Part shown: one piece after another, positions 12,593 to 35,574 of the stretch
How positions within the stretch are numbered: the first letter of the stretch is position 1
How the letters are laid out: the number at the start of each line of letters is the position of its first letter
Assembly (NCBI RefSeq): GCF_020085105.1
Contig: NC_058052.1
Coordinates: 11,823,233 to 11,887,232 of the forward strand
Direction: 5' to 3'
DNA: 64,000 nt
Origin: Siniperca chuatsi
Taxonomy: Eukaryota > Chordata > Actinopteri > Centrarchiformes > Sinipercidae
Notes under the pieces: model-generated
Database searches by the model: none
What the model was told of the DNA's origin: nothing
What the model saw: only the letters and a program-made list of their open reading frames with translations
Translations under genes and position numbers: made by a program

Positions 12593-12605
12593 AATAAAGT
12601 TTATT
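12593..12605. terminator. Shared bidirectional poly(A) signal of msh6 and fbxo11
   Basis: AATAAAGTTTATT reads AATAAA on the plus strand (12593-12598, 73 nt after the msh6 stop) and AATAAA on the minus strand (complement of 12600-12605). The genes are convergent, so this could end both transcripts. It is the only AATAAA I see close to the msh6 stop. For fbxo11 a nearer alternative exists at 13266-13271. Confidence 0.65.
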
Positions 12606-14242
12606 TTTAAAAAAGGACAATGTTTCATCTAGGAAATTAAACCCTTTTAATTCACGCTAGCGCCTACATAACGGTTATTGAATACTTCACAATATATTAA
12701 GTCTAGATGTTATGATACATGCATACATTTCAGTCTGTATGAGAACCCACAATCACCAGTACACATGAATGGGGGGGCAATGAAACCATATAGCGCTGTA
12801 TATAAGTACTTGTCTCAGCTTCAGTAGAGAAAAAGCCTTTTAACTTCTCCAGCAACATTGGCAAACAAGGGGAAAACACATCAAAATTAGCAGTGCTTTC
12901 ACAAGACTTGTCTTTTATCTTGGACCTAATCAAAGTGAGTCTGTCATCTAAAAAAGAATTGTGTATCTAACAGGCCAAGAAGCAGCATTTGTTAATGAAG
13001 AGAACTACAGTGATTCCAATACAGGGCAAGCTGTATAGAGATTATATAATCTACTTAATTGATAAATCAATGACAGTTTGTTAATGTACCACAGATAGTA
13101 CAACCATCCTAATTTCCTAACAGATGCATTATAATACCCCAACCAGCAATGTGGTTTTTTTTCATTTGGTAAATAAGTAGAGGCTGTATCTTATTCAGAA
13201 CATCATGGGTTCATCTGGCTGAACAAACTGCAGCCTTGAGTAAAAATGCTTTTTCGCCCCATATCTTTATTTGTCCTTCCTGTAAGTTGGGTCTTGTGTG
13301 ACAGGCTAATACAAACAAAATATGCATAGATTATGTAAAACACTGAAATATCACAACTGTTCAGCCCCTTTACAAAGAAACACTTATGATGCTATTCCAA
13401 ACAGAAAAAGCTATACAAGTCTTATGAAAGCAAATTTTCAGCATCTATTTTTGTGTTGCAAATGAGTCAACATTGCTGGAGAAAATGTTTAGTGTTTTCC
13501 TCTCTTTTCTCTGATCTCTTTCACAGAAAGAAGTTAGATACTGCGACATGTATAATTACAGCAATTCTAGGGTATAATAACCAAAAAATTTTACACATTT
13601 AATAAAATAAAGACATTCAAGTACAGTAAGATTTTTGCATGAAAATACAAAACTACACAAAAAGCATTAAAATCAAATCTCAACAGTTGTCTTGAAGGGG
13701 GGAAAAAGCTGAAGTGCTAGGTCATTTTTCCCGTACATATCATACGAGCACGTCTGTTGCCCAAAGATGGAAGCATTGTTGTATTTGGGGCCTTTGCCTC
13801 CTCATGAGAAAGGTTGTGCCTCTTCTGACTGAGCGTCTGTACATGACTGCGGTATCTCGTTCTTCCACTTCTTAAAAGCAGATGCGCATCGGTGGATTTC
13901 CGCCCATCTCTCACCGGTTTCGCTTACTTGACCAAACAAACACCCACAAACCCTGAGTCAGCTGCTCTTCTGCTCTCTCCAACTGATGTCATCTTTTTTT
14001 TGTCAAATAATTAAAAGAAAAAGAAAAAGCGAGGCATCCATAATGAGACTTTTTTTTCCCCTAAATGTCTCCTTTTCGCATATACATGTACAAGTCTCTC
14101 TTTTTTTCTTTTTTTTTAAGTCACTGTATATGCTCTGTCAAAGTGAATCTGTATTTTAGTTTGGACTTCCTCCTCCACTGCACAACTTAAAGTGTCTTAT
14201 GTCCATTACTGCTGAAGCACAAAAGGACCTCGGTTCTCGAGC
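12606..14242 (-). other. fbxo11: Probable fbxo11 3' UTR
   Basis: The region lies between the fbxo11 stop and the convergent poly(A) signal. It has no credible ORF and carries T/A-rich tracts typical of a long 3' UTR. Depending on which AATAAA is used (complement of 13266-13271 or 12600-12605), the UTR is roughly 1.0 or 1.6 kb. Confidence 0.5.
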
Positions 14243-25155
<10,913 letters not shown>

Positions 25156-25192
25156 TTGGGGTGTTGTTAATCTTGAAGAAATGTCGAAGCCT

Positions 25193-25261
25193 TCACAGCA
25201 GAAGAGGCGACTCCAAGCACATCATCTATGTCTTTTTCTTCAGCACTGCACGATCTGCCAT
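25193..25261 (-). promoter_or_regulatory. fbxo11: Two abutting upstream ORFs in the fbxo11 5' leader
   Basis: On the minus strand, an ATG at 25261 in a strong context (A at -3, G at +4: AAGATGG) opens 11 codons ending in TAG (25228-25226). It is followed at once by ATGATG at 25225-25220 opening 10 codons ending in TGA (25195-25193). Both end 5' of the main ATG at 25155. They are in the mRNA only if transcription starts upstream of 25261. Confidence 0.6.
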
Positions 25262-25560
25262 CTTTAGCCGCGGCTCCTGAAAAACGTATCGCTGTGTTAT
25301 TCACGTTCCCCTGCACTGGTGTTACGTCTTGCCCCGTTCTACTGAAGCAGGAGGAGCCATAACAGACACAGGCACAGTCCGTCAGGCCTCAGTCACATCA
25401 AATGGGAGGACCTCTCACCGTCACGTCGCCGTCGCCGTCCCCGTTCACGGCGGTCTACTCAACAGTGATTGCTCAACCATCCAAGCATCCATCACGAGAC
25501 AATCTGCTGTTTGTCTCAGCACTGCAGTCTACCTCACATTTACATATTGGAGCTGAGTAC
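25262..25560 (-). promoter_or_regulatory. fbxo11: fbxo11 promoter region (CpG-rich)
   Basis: Sequence upstream of the leader is GC/CpG-rich compared with its surroundings, notably the GTCGCC repeats and CRE-like TCACGTCGCC around 25418-25460. No TATA box is seen. The start site is not determined. Confidence 0.45.
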
Positions 25561-26400
25561 AATCCTTATAGGAGGAAGTAAGGTGTCTTGCTCAAGGGCA
25601 CATTGACAGACTGCCATCAATTTATTATTGTTGTGTGTGACACCAAAACACCCAATAACACGTAGCATGTCATGCCATGATACCGTTGTCCAGCTGTTAT
25701 TCCAAAGATAAATGATTTTGAAGAGTTTTCTATAATTTTGATTTTATCTAACAAAATGTAGACCTTAGTAGACAATAGATGTGCAGTTTGATCTGTGTTT
25801 TGAAGACACCTTATGCTCTTAGGTGCACCTGGCACAACTGACTGGCTGACTGGGAGGAGACCCCCAGGCAGACCAGCCTGACATCTCAGCAGCTCTGCTT
25901 GCCCTTTTAAGTGTCTAGAAACTAGCAACTAGAAAATGGAAGATTGATCGATTGGTCAAACAGATCAGTCAAAATATACTGCTTTCATTTTTTATGTTCT
26001 GCATGACACCTGTTTATACAAACATTCAAACCTTGCAATACCCAAGGCATAAAATCATAATGTTGCATCCTGTTGCATAATGACAAGGTGGAATCCATTA
26101 ATAAAGGGCTGTAAATGACTGAACTCCAGCTTACATAACCGTACTTATCATGTCCTTAATAACGCCAGCTTGTGGGCCATTTTGAAGGCCTTTCAATGAA
26201 AATAATGAAAGTTAATCTTGTAAAACAGCACAATATAACAAGAGTATGTTCCACACTAAACAAAGAAGAAGACTGGAGTGACGCTCACTTTTCAGTGGAA
26301 TTAACTGCTGGACGCTGAGAAGTGTGTCTCATGATGACTGAGTGTTGAGTAAATTCAAAGAATCGTCACTTACTTTTATTTATATTTTTAATTTTTATTT

Positions 26401-26540
26401 TTCACCTTTATTTATTCAGGGGGAGTTCCAATGAGAGCAATCTGTCTTTTTCAGGAACGCCCTGATCACATTCACACAGTTACACATTCACACCTGGAAG
26501 CTGTCCAGCACAACCACAGTCTGATCTGCTGGCCACTGAG
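26401..26540. repeat. Possible dispersed repeat remnant
   Basis: TTTATTTATTCAGGGGGAG followed by CATTCACACAGTTACACATT resembles degenerate tails of fish retroposons. I cannot assign a family. Confidence 0.3.
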
Positions 26541-26820
26541 CAGCTTTAGTTGTTCAAACAGTATCGCATAACATCTTTACAGAGTCTTTGTTCAGATTGT
26601 CTTTCTGTCTCACTAGCCTCGCAAGTCAGCGAGCCACATGTCAAAATCCAATAAACATGGTTTTTGCATCATAGTTTTTGTGATTTGGTGCAACCTTTGC
26701 TTACAAGGTACAAGGTAATTTATTTATCATTTTACAACAAGATTATATGATGAAATGAAAGTTTGTAGTTTGAGCACCAAGCATCATTGATTGTTATGAG
26801 TTGTAAGAGCTCCGTCTCCC

Positions 26821-26952
26821 TCATGTGTGTCTCATATAAAGTGCTTTAAGAAAACGTCCCTTCATCTTGCTGGCGTCTTGTGCTTTGTCAGCTCGGAACA
26901 CAGTCCGCCCGTCGAGTGCTTGATCCAGGATCACGTCATAAAGTGAATGCAT
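26821..26952 (-). CDS. Orphan 43-codon open frame, product unknown
   Basis: The minus strand reads ATG (26952-26950) to TGA (26823-26821). The composition is protein-like and CpG-richer than its neighbourhood: MHSLYDVILD, then DGRTVFRAD, then KMKGRFLKAL. A TAG acceptor-like sequence lies just 5' of the ATG, so it could be the last exon of a gene or a decayed retrocopy. I recognise no family. The length is near what chance allows. Confidence 0.25.
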   Translation of the reverse strand: MHSLYDVILDQALDGRTVFRADKAQDASKMKGRFLKALYMRHT

Positions 26953-28927
26953 TCCTAGTTAACAGGTTGATCTGACTGAACCAATGCTAAAGTGTAAAGT
27001 GTGCAAATAAGAAAATAGTAATATAGCCATAAAAACCAGACCTTTGCAGCAAATTATTTTATACATTGAATCTAACTTTGAGTTATAGAACTTTTCCAAA
27101 AGTTCAAAGAATTTGCATTGTTACAACTGCAGGTGAAATGGTGCCTAACATAGTGCAATTTGAAAATCTGGTATTTTGTCTGATGGTGGTGCTATTCAGC
27201 ATGACCAAATGAGAACAATGAATAGGGTCTCACATATATCTGCGTCAAGCCCAAACACCATATATAAAGTGTATGGGAAATTTGGTGGAATTCAGTCATT
27301 ATTATTTTATTATCTTTATTCCTACTGTGACATTTCAAAAATGTCTTCTGTGATAAAGGTGCTTTAGGCTGACAGGGAAAAGAGATACCCCCCCCCCCAA
27401 CTTCATCATATTGCAAAATATGATATGGAGTTAACATTTAAATCTTTTTTATTTTAGTTCATATGTTTGGGTTTATTGTCAATCTCCTCAGTTTACCAAA
27501 TAAAGAGACAATTTATATGTTGTCACTTACTTTCTTGCACAGTAGTCTGGTTGTCCACTAGATGTCTCCTCATCCTACCACTGAGTATTCACTGCATGCT
27601 GTGTGTAAGATGAGCATCACATGATGCTTTACCTCTATGGTCTGTGTCTTTTTGTCTCCATTGTCTTTAATGATGCTTCACTTTGCCCAGGTTTTTTTCA
27701 CTGATGCTAAAATATGAGGGGTTAGTTTCTACATACATCCTGAGCTGTCACATGTCTTTCCAGACCTCTTGCCCCAGGATGCTGCCAATGATGACAATGA
27801 TGTTGTTTGTCATACTAATAGTGTCAAATTGCCAAAACTCTCTGAGTACTCTCTGGTACACTGAAATGTCAGTCTTTTGACACTGCTCAACATTGTGATT
27901 ATGCAAATATTTGCTTGTGGGATCTCATTATGTGCCTGTGGTGACAACATGGTAATTAATTAGCATATTTTTTGGCTGGTCTAAATGAATACTGTTCCAC
28001 TGACTAATTAACTACCTACGGCAAATGAGTCACACCGAGCTGCAAAACTACCCTGCGCCTGCCTTTAGATGGCAGCATCCTCACAACTGATGCAAAATTC
28101 TTAGTTTTCATTCACATTTATAGTATTTATATTTTCTGTTTATGCATCGGTTTGCTTTCATAATGTTTTGTTTTATGCCTGCAATCAACTCCAGGCCTAT
28201 CAGCAGGACCATCTGTGATTTGTTGCTCTGTGGTCATTGACCCATCTGTGAGTTGGCCTGTCAGTCTGTCTGATGAGGTTAATGGTGATTGACCTCATGA
28301 AAGGAGTCAACTGAGAGTCTTGTGTCGGACATTGTATTGTACAAAACCTTTTTCCAACATTAGTAACTGCAATGCCATGAACTGAAAGAGTTCTCGTTGT
28401 AGTTTTTGTCTTGTGTCTTTTCTTGTTAAATCTGCAGTTATGGGGCCAGTTATCAAAGATTTAGTGATAAAGTTGATCACTATTTCTGAATGGACTTGTT
28501 CTTTTTCAGCAGTGTTGTGAATGACAAACCAATTGCCTCTGTGTTCGTGATGCACTGTTGTCCTCTGATGATAAAATGGTTGGACTCACTGTTGCCGTGG
28601 CCAGAAGGAACATTCTCGTCCCATTTCTTACATAATCTCCATTTAGGTGTGTCTTTTTACTTCAGTTTGTCATAGTGAATTACCAGTCGTCTTAGATATC
28701 TGTTGTTTTCGACACAAATCTGTTCGAGATATGACAGTGGGGCACATGTGTTGGCTTGGTAACCAATCTAGTATCCAGTGGCAACAGAGGTCTATTGAAT
28801 GCTGGGTGGCTCTGTATTGGCTGGTGTGCCCACCACTCTCCTGTGTCACTAAGAAGTCCCAGAGGCACATCCATATAGAGGCTCTGAATAATGCTAGGGT
28901 TGTGTAATATTCAGCTCAGGAGTCAAA

Positions 28928-28930
<3 letters not shown>

Positions 28931-28969
<39 letters not shown>
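28931..28969. repeat. (GT)n microsatellite
   Basis: About 19 GT units in the intergenic region. Confidence 0.95.
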
Positions 28970-28970
<1 letters not shown>

Positions 28971-29961
28971 TTGGGGAGGGGTCATCCTAACACTGTTATT
29001 ACAAATGCTCTTTGTGTTGAACAACGTAATGTACTGACCTGCAGGTGGTAGCACTCTCTGTCTCTGTCACTTTCTCTGTCTCTCTATCAGATGCACACAC
29101 ACAGTCTGTGTTCAAGTCCTTACTTCAAACAACCTCCCTCCTTTACATTATATTCTCTCGTGAAAACACTGAACATTTTTCAGGATTGTATGTGTTCTTG
29201 GTCATCACTGAGTCTTATCCATATCTGAAGGCATCCACTGGGGCAGAGGCAGACACAACAGGATAAGCGTCTTTGTCTCAGACTCCTGTCTGTCAGAGAC
29301 ACCCCCCTCCCAGCCTCTCCTCTATTTGGGCGGCTGTTACAGAGAGGGCAGATGGCTCATTACCATAAATAGGACAGAGAGAGAGTGAGTGAGGGGGCCG
29401 TGCACACCGACCAACAGGACCATGCTGCCCAAAACCAAGGAAATGGGAGGCCGTTGCTAGGAGAGAGGAAACACAGCTTTATGGCAACACAAAGCTGATT
29501 CCCCCATCCGACCTCATCTCACTCCAGCCCCCTCGTTCCCTTCTCTGGGGACTGAGCCTTGAATCTGCTGGTCAGGGACAGATGGTTGATGGGCCCCATC
29601 GTCTCTACAGCTGGACACAGGCTACACTGACACAGTCAGACCTGGCAGGACTGAATCACACCTTATCCTGTCCAACCTATGAGGAGCAGGAGCAGAAAGC
29701 GCTGAAGCCCAGGCCATCAGCTAAGAATAGATCCACACTTGTTGCCCACAGGAAATATGTGGCTGCACAATAGATGATAATATGTTAAGGGTTTGTCTTT
29801 GTAGTAGTGTAAGGCTCTCTCTAGGATGAAAATCCTTCAGCGAGGATAATCACAGATTGCCTCTTGCTTCTCTCTTGCTGCTATTTAGTTTCCAAACAAT
29901 GAATGGCATGATTTGGTCAATCCTTGTATAGGGAAATTCTAAAAGGATACACCTACCCACA

Positions 29962-29964
<3 letters not shown>

Positions 29965-29993
<29 letters not shown>
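29965..29993. repeat. (CA)n microsatellite
   Basis: About 14 CA units. A short GAGGT run lies nearby at about 30155-30172. Confidence 0.9.
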
Positions 29994-29997
<4 letters not shown>

Positions 29998-31191
29998 CCT
30001 GACATAAAGAGAGTGGGGTTTTTTTCAGCCACACCTCTGTTATTTTTAATCTGAGCATTGCCCTTGTTTTTAATGACTGCCGTGTTTGTTAAATGTATCT
30101 GTCCAAATGCAAATATAAAAAAGTGCACCAAAAATAGGGGAGTGTGGGGGTTGAGGTGAGGTGAGGTGAGGCAGTTGGAAAGTATATCAGTCAAGACACC
30201 ACCTCTGAAACAATAGCACATCTGCTCTCGCTAGACCTCTGGTTGAAAGGGCAAGAGCAGCCAACTGTCTCACAGACAGGAAGGAGGAGAAATCAATTGA
30301 GAAAACAAGAGAGTCTACTTTAATTAAATAAATATGTTAGTATATGTAAATGTTAGATATAAATACTTCAGTGTGTTAATTATTGAATGACTGTTTTGTC
30401 AGAGTTTGATATGAGATTACACACCAAAGATGTGCTTAATTTATGGTCATTTGCCACAATAATTAATGTTGGTTGATCAGGCTTGGGACATTTTGCATAT
30501 TGACCTTGGGGAATTGGGGCAGGATGTTTGACAGCATCCCATTTATGTGTGGGGAGGTAGGAAGGATGGGAAAAGCACAACTAACCAGAACGAGCGAAAG
30601 AAAGCGTGGCAGCAGCATGACAAGTAAGCAAAATAGAGGTGGTCCTGCATCACCTACCCATCCGCCCTGGTTGCATAGAAACACGAGGGCCATGCCTACC
30701 CTGCAGACACACTCCTTTCCTCTCTCCTCTGCCATGCTTCATTACCCAGTGCTCAGCCAGGCACAGAGAGGCACTGCACCACTTTCTCCACACTGCAGCC
30801 GTGTGCCCGCTCACAGCCCCGCAGCCAGGCTCCCCTTAGACCCAGGCAGGGTATGCGCTGCCCCTCGGGCATCAGGTCACACTCACTTTATATGCATAGT
30901 GCAGAGACAACACTGGGAGGTCTGCACTGGTATCAAACTAAGCAGACATACCCCCACTGCCCTGTTCGATGAACTAAAGTACCGCTTCGTTGACATCACC
31001 CTTCATGTTCCAATTGTGTTTATTTGAACTGATTTTAAACTGGATATTATTTAACTAATAATAATGATATAAAAGTGGATTCAATAGTGGATGTTACAAC
31101 AATTTTTTCATACAATTGAACTGTCAATGTTTAGGTCAGTTTGGTTATGTTTGCATTTGTAGGCTACTATAATAAAGACTGGACTTCAAAC

Positions 31192-31370
31192 ATTTATCCA
31201 TTACTTTTAGCTAACTATTTCAACTGTTTATCCATTACTTTTAGCAATTCAAATCTTTTATTCATTACTTTTGGCTAACTATTTTTGAACTGTTTATCCA
31301 TTTATTATTAGCTAACTGTTAGCTTTTAGCTAACTAAACTGCCTGCTCGCTAACTATTTTCACCATATGG
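31192..31370. repeat. Degenerate minisatellite
   Basis: Four to five imperfect copies of a unit of about 30-37 bp built on TTTATCCATTACTTTTAGC followed by TAACTATTT and AACTG. Units start near 31192, 31227, 31256 and 31292, with extra TTTTAGCTAACT pieces after 31320. Confidence 0.75.
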
Positions 31371-34300
31371 TTTTCACACACCTTAATTGAAACATTGTTC
31401 AGATGTTATAGGTGACTCAATATGTGGCTATATTTTTTAAATCAAATTGAATTATATTTGATCTAATCAGTTGAGCTACTCCACAATCTTTCTGTGCCCC
31501 CTGGCAACTGCAGCAGTACGGTGCATCTGGGTATGATCATTTTAAACCGTACGTAAAATTAATGTAATTGTTTATCTTGTATAAGTCATATTACCAAGCA
31601 GCAGGCAGACTGATTATTGTACTGCATATACATGAGAAAACACAACGCACACTAATTCACACTGCTGGAAGAACGTTAGCAATCCCTCATACGTGTCATA
31701 GCCCACCACGGAGCTGGTAGTGCCAGACAACACTGCTGGGCACAAGACCACTATTGTCCCACAAGATAAAGTGCGCTTGTGACCAAGACATGGCGGGGAG
31801 GAGCAGATGCTGTGAAAAGATAAGGGAGTGTCAAAGAACAAAGCTTTTGGTGTTGTGTTGTTGTTTACAGTGAAGTCATCAGTTGAATGTCTCTCCAGAC
31901 GTCACGACTTCACATCGCTGATGGAGCATTTTAAACTCTAGGTACATGTCGGAGTGGGTGGTCTTTCCTTCATCTTCCTCCTGCTTCACAGTTAATTGAC
32001 TGCAAGTGTTCATTTGCCTGCAAGGAGCAGTCATTAAGGTTGAATAACAAAATCTAGCTTGGCAATAGAACGGCCAGGGATCAATGGGTTAATTCAATTG
32101 CCTCTGCATGTGGTGTGTTGTATGGCAGGGCCATTTTAAGGCCTTTATATGGGAGTCATGCAGTTTTAGTGTACTTAAAAGTGCAAAGAGATAGCATGGA
32201 TATTGGTCAATACAAACAGAGAAGAACAGCACTCAAGGCAATGACATAAAAAAGACCAAAGTTCAGTGCTGTGTGTTTGGTGACAACTAAACAGTCAGTT
32301 AAATACAGATGATTGAAAAGGCAGTCTTTCCTTCACTTGTTACAGTCAAGTCTGGGAAAGTGCTGTCACTGTTTACAGTGTAGTGACCTACAGATTACTG
32401 ACGGTCTGCTTAAATCTATAATCAGCAATACAATGTGGTAACTCAAACAGGAGAATCTGTTTATTTTAGACTGAATTATTTAAACTACAGACTTTACTGA
32501 CAATGTGATTTAATTTGAATTATTCTGATTACACCACCAACTGTTACTATCAACCATTATCTCAACAACCATAACATTATTTCTTTCAAAATTATACTAA
32601 ATGTGTAATGTGTGCTGACTGTCCATGGTGACCTGCCCTATTTTTCGCAAACCAACTCTCTGGAATCTTAAAAATAAGTCGTCATTGCCTAATCAGGGTC
32701 ATAATCACTCTTTATATTTTTATATCATGCAGTTTGGCTTTATCTGACTACTGTTGGACCTTTTTAAAGACAAACCATGTGGCCATCATTCTTTTATGCC
32801 AGATTAATGTAGCTACACTGTAGGTAATCCATCACTCCCCGACCCATTTATAATGTATGTTTATCAAGTTTTGTGGGTGTGGTGGAGGCTTTAAGCATGA
32901 GTGACCCTCTCAGACAAGTAGAGAGGGTTTTGTACTAATTATGGACATAAATCGGGGGAGCAGTGTCACATCTTGTTAGGGGGGCAAGCATTTCTAGCTA
33001 CACCCCTGCTTTGGCCCGTTTGGTTATGTCTCTGTTGCTTAGTGAATGAGAGTCTTGTCTTCATTACAAGTACATAATTGTTTACCTCTTTGTTTACTGA
33101 GCACTGATGACTAAAATGGACAAGTAAAAACTGTTAAAAATCATTTTACTAAGCAGCTAGTTACATAGTCCTGTCTCATTAAATAGTTGAGTTGTTTTTT
33201 AAAAAAAAATTTAATTTACTGTCCTTGGTTCATGCTGCTGGCATGCTTAATCCTCCACTGGAGCAAATTGACACTTGGGCCTGTTTATACAAGCGTTTGC
33301 CCCATCTAACCTGAACAAATAGACTGAATCAATACAGAATTACAGGATATTTGCTTGTTGAAAATATAATTCCTCTGCCCTACATGTTGAGCATTTTATT
33401 GCCTGTGCATTTAAGGAGGCACTTATCAGCTCACAGATAACAGACAATCAGCACACTGCTGACACAATTCATAAGACCCGGTTAGCAGAAAGGATTGTCA
33501 AACAAAGGCTTCTGTAGGCAAACACACTCTTCAGTTGAGGATAACTGCAGGCAAAAGCTGGGAGAACCTCTAGGGAAAACAAACCTGGAGAACAAAGAAA
33601 GTGTTGCATTTGAAACAAGTTGACCACGCCTGGGTGCTCTGCTGACAGTTAGAGGGTGTGTACAAGTAACATTTACACTATTTTAACTGCTAGGACATAC
33701 ATTTTCCCTCTGAGTATTTATTAAGGACAAATTAAAGATAAAAGTGAGCTGTATGGAGTGCTTGTTTTGTGCTCTTTCCTTAAACAACAGTGGTTTGCTC
33801 CTTCTAGAGCAATTAAGTCTGCTATGACTTCTAGTGCATGTCTGTACACAGCAGCTGGCCTTTGGCAGCTTCACAGACAGTTGAGGTTGCCATCTCGCCC
33901 TGGGGAGAATGCAAATACTACCTGTTTAACCAGTAACCAATCTGACCATGCTTATCTAGGAAAATGAAATGCCATAAAGCCTCAGTGCATGTGTGTTTCT
34001 GCATGGATATCTGCGTATGTGTGTGTTATGTCACAATGACTCTTCCACTTCGCATTTCAAAGGAGGTTCAAACTAATTAGCTCAGGGTGCCAGTTGTCTG
34101 TTGGTCTCGCTTCCATAACAACTGCAGGTGATTGTTCCAACATCTAAATCCTCTAGAAGGACCAGGACAGTGATTTTATATAGTACACTCTAATGTCGTC
34201 ACCTGTCCTAGGTACATAAAGTGCTAACTAAACTAACCAGAGAAAATAATGGTCCCAGAATGCATTTTTTTTGTCATTACACAACAGCATCTGTTGTTCT

Positions 34301-34689
34301 AAATGTGTGTGTGAGAGCAAGCAGGAGAAAGAAAGCAGTAGAGATACAGTACCTGGCATGTTTCGAATATGCAAACTTTATTATTCAGTGTATGTGTGTA
34401 TGTGACAGAGAGAAAGAGAGAAGAAGAGAGATTATTTTGAATCTAAGCAGGGCAATTCTGTTCAATGTTTTATCAGAGTTTTAATAGAGTTTCTTCTGGA
34501 ATGTGATTTATCTTTACAGTTTTCACCTCTTTACTGGCTGTGCACCAATGTGTCAACATCTGTGTTCCCACTCCAGAAACCAACGCCAGGTGTAATGAGA
34601 AAAAAAGAAAACGGAGAGAGAATAATGAAGGCAACAGGACAGATTGAATGAAGGGCAGCATACAAACAAGGGTTGTCACTAATGGAGAG

Positions 34690-34990
34690 TTTTATGAGCT
34701 CCAGACCTGCTGAAATGGAGTGCTATGCATGTGCAGCAGCTCTTATCGGCTCGCTGGCAGGAGGGGAGGGTGAAAGCTTCCACACTTGCGCTCCGTAAAA
34801 ACGGTCTGATTCATTTTCCGCATGAGAGGGTCTCACTGGGGCGGCATCAGACCGGCCAGTCCACACAGATTTATGGACCATTAAAGCAGCAGGCCTCCTG
34901 ACCGCTATGCCACCATAGGCTGGCTGCTAAGACACACTGCACCCTCATTCATACGCGGTCACTACTCTCCATCGCAGGTTAGCTTCCTCA
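34690..34990. promoter_or_regulatory. Candidate conserved non-coding element
   Basis: A GC-richer, repeat-free block about 2 kb upstream of foxn2, with no long ORF. It carries several transcription-factor-like words (CAGCAGCTC E-box-like, TTATCGG GATA-like). Conservation cannot be tested here. Confidence 0.25.
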
Positions 34991-35547
34991 TTGTTCATCC
35001 CTTCATCAGCACCACTTTTACTGCCTTACATGAACTCCTCTCATAGTCTGTAATCCTACTATTCTTCACCTCACTCCCTTTGACACAAAGTGAGCTGTTT
35101 ACTGTAATTATTCTCACCCATTGTTAAGTTCTCACAAAGACTTTTTTGTTATTCATTCATGTCACAAAAAGGATCATTCCTGTCCCTCATCAGCACACTG
35201 GGCAGGCAGCATGTTAGGCCTATATGGTCCAGGAAATGCTCCAATACCGCTATGAACATCTCTGATGGTGGTCAGTGGGGCATGTTGTTTTAGCCTAACA
35301 GTTTTACAATCAGATTAGCGCCATCGCAGGCACACGGACTAATGGGTCTGTCTTTTCAAGGCATCCTCAATCAACTGTTTCGCTGTGATTAATGCATCTC
35401 TCATTTGCTAGCTTTGCAACTTCATCATCCCTAGGAGTGATACCGGGAGGAAAAATGGGGCAGAGTCTATGCTGCTTGCTGGCCCTAAGAATAGCTCAGT
35501 GTGCAAAGGAAATCATGCCACAGCAACCTGAGCAAAGCCTCAAAAAC

Positions 35548-35574
35548 ATGAATGAATGAATGAATGAATGAATA
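35548..35574. repeat. (ATGA)n microsatellite
   Basis: About six ATGA units. Confidence 0.9.

Noticed and set aside
29582..29773. 63-codon frame with reasonable residue composition
   Set aside because: No recognised family and no flanking splice sites that fit; it sits in a GC-richer block where chance frames are longer.
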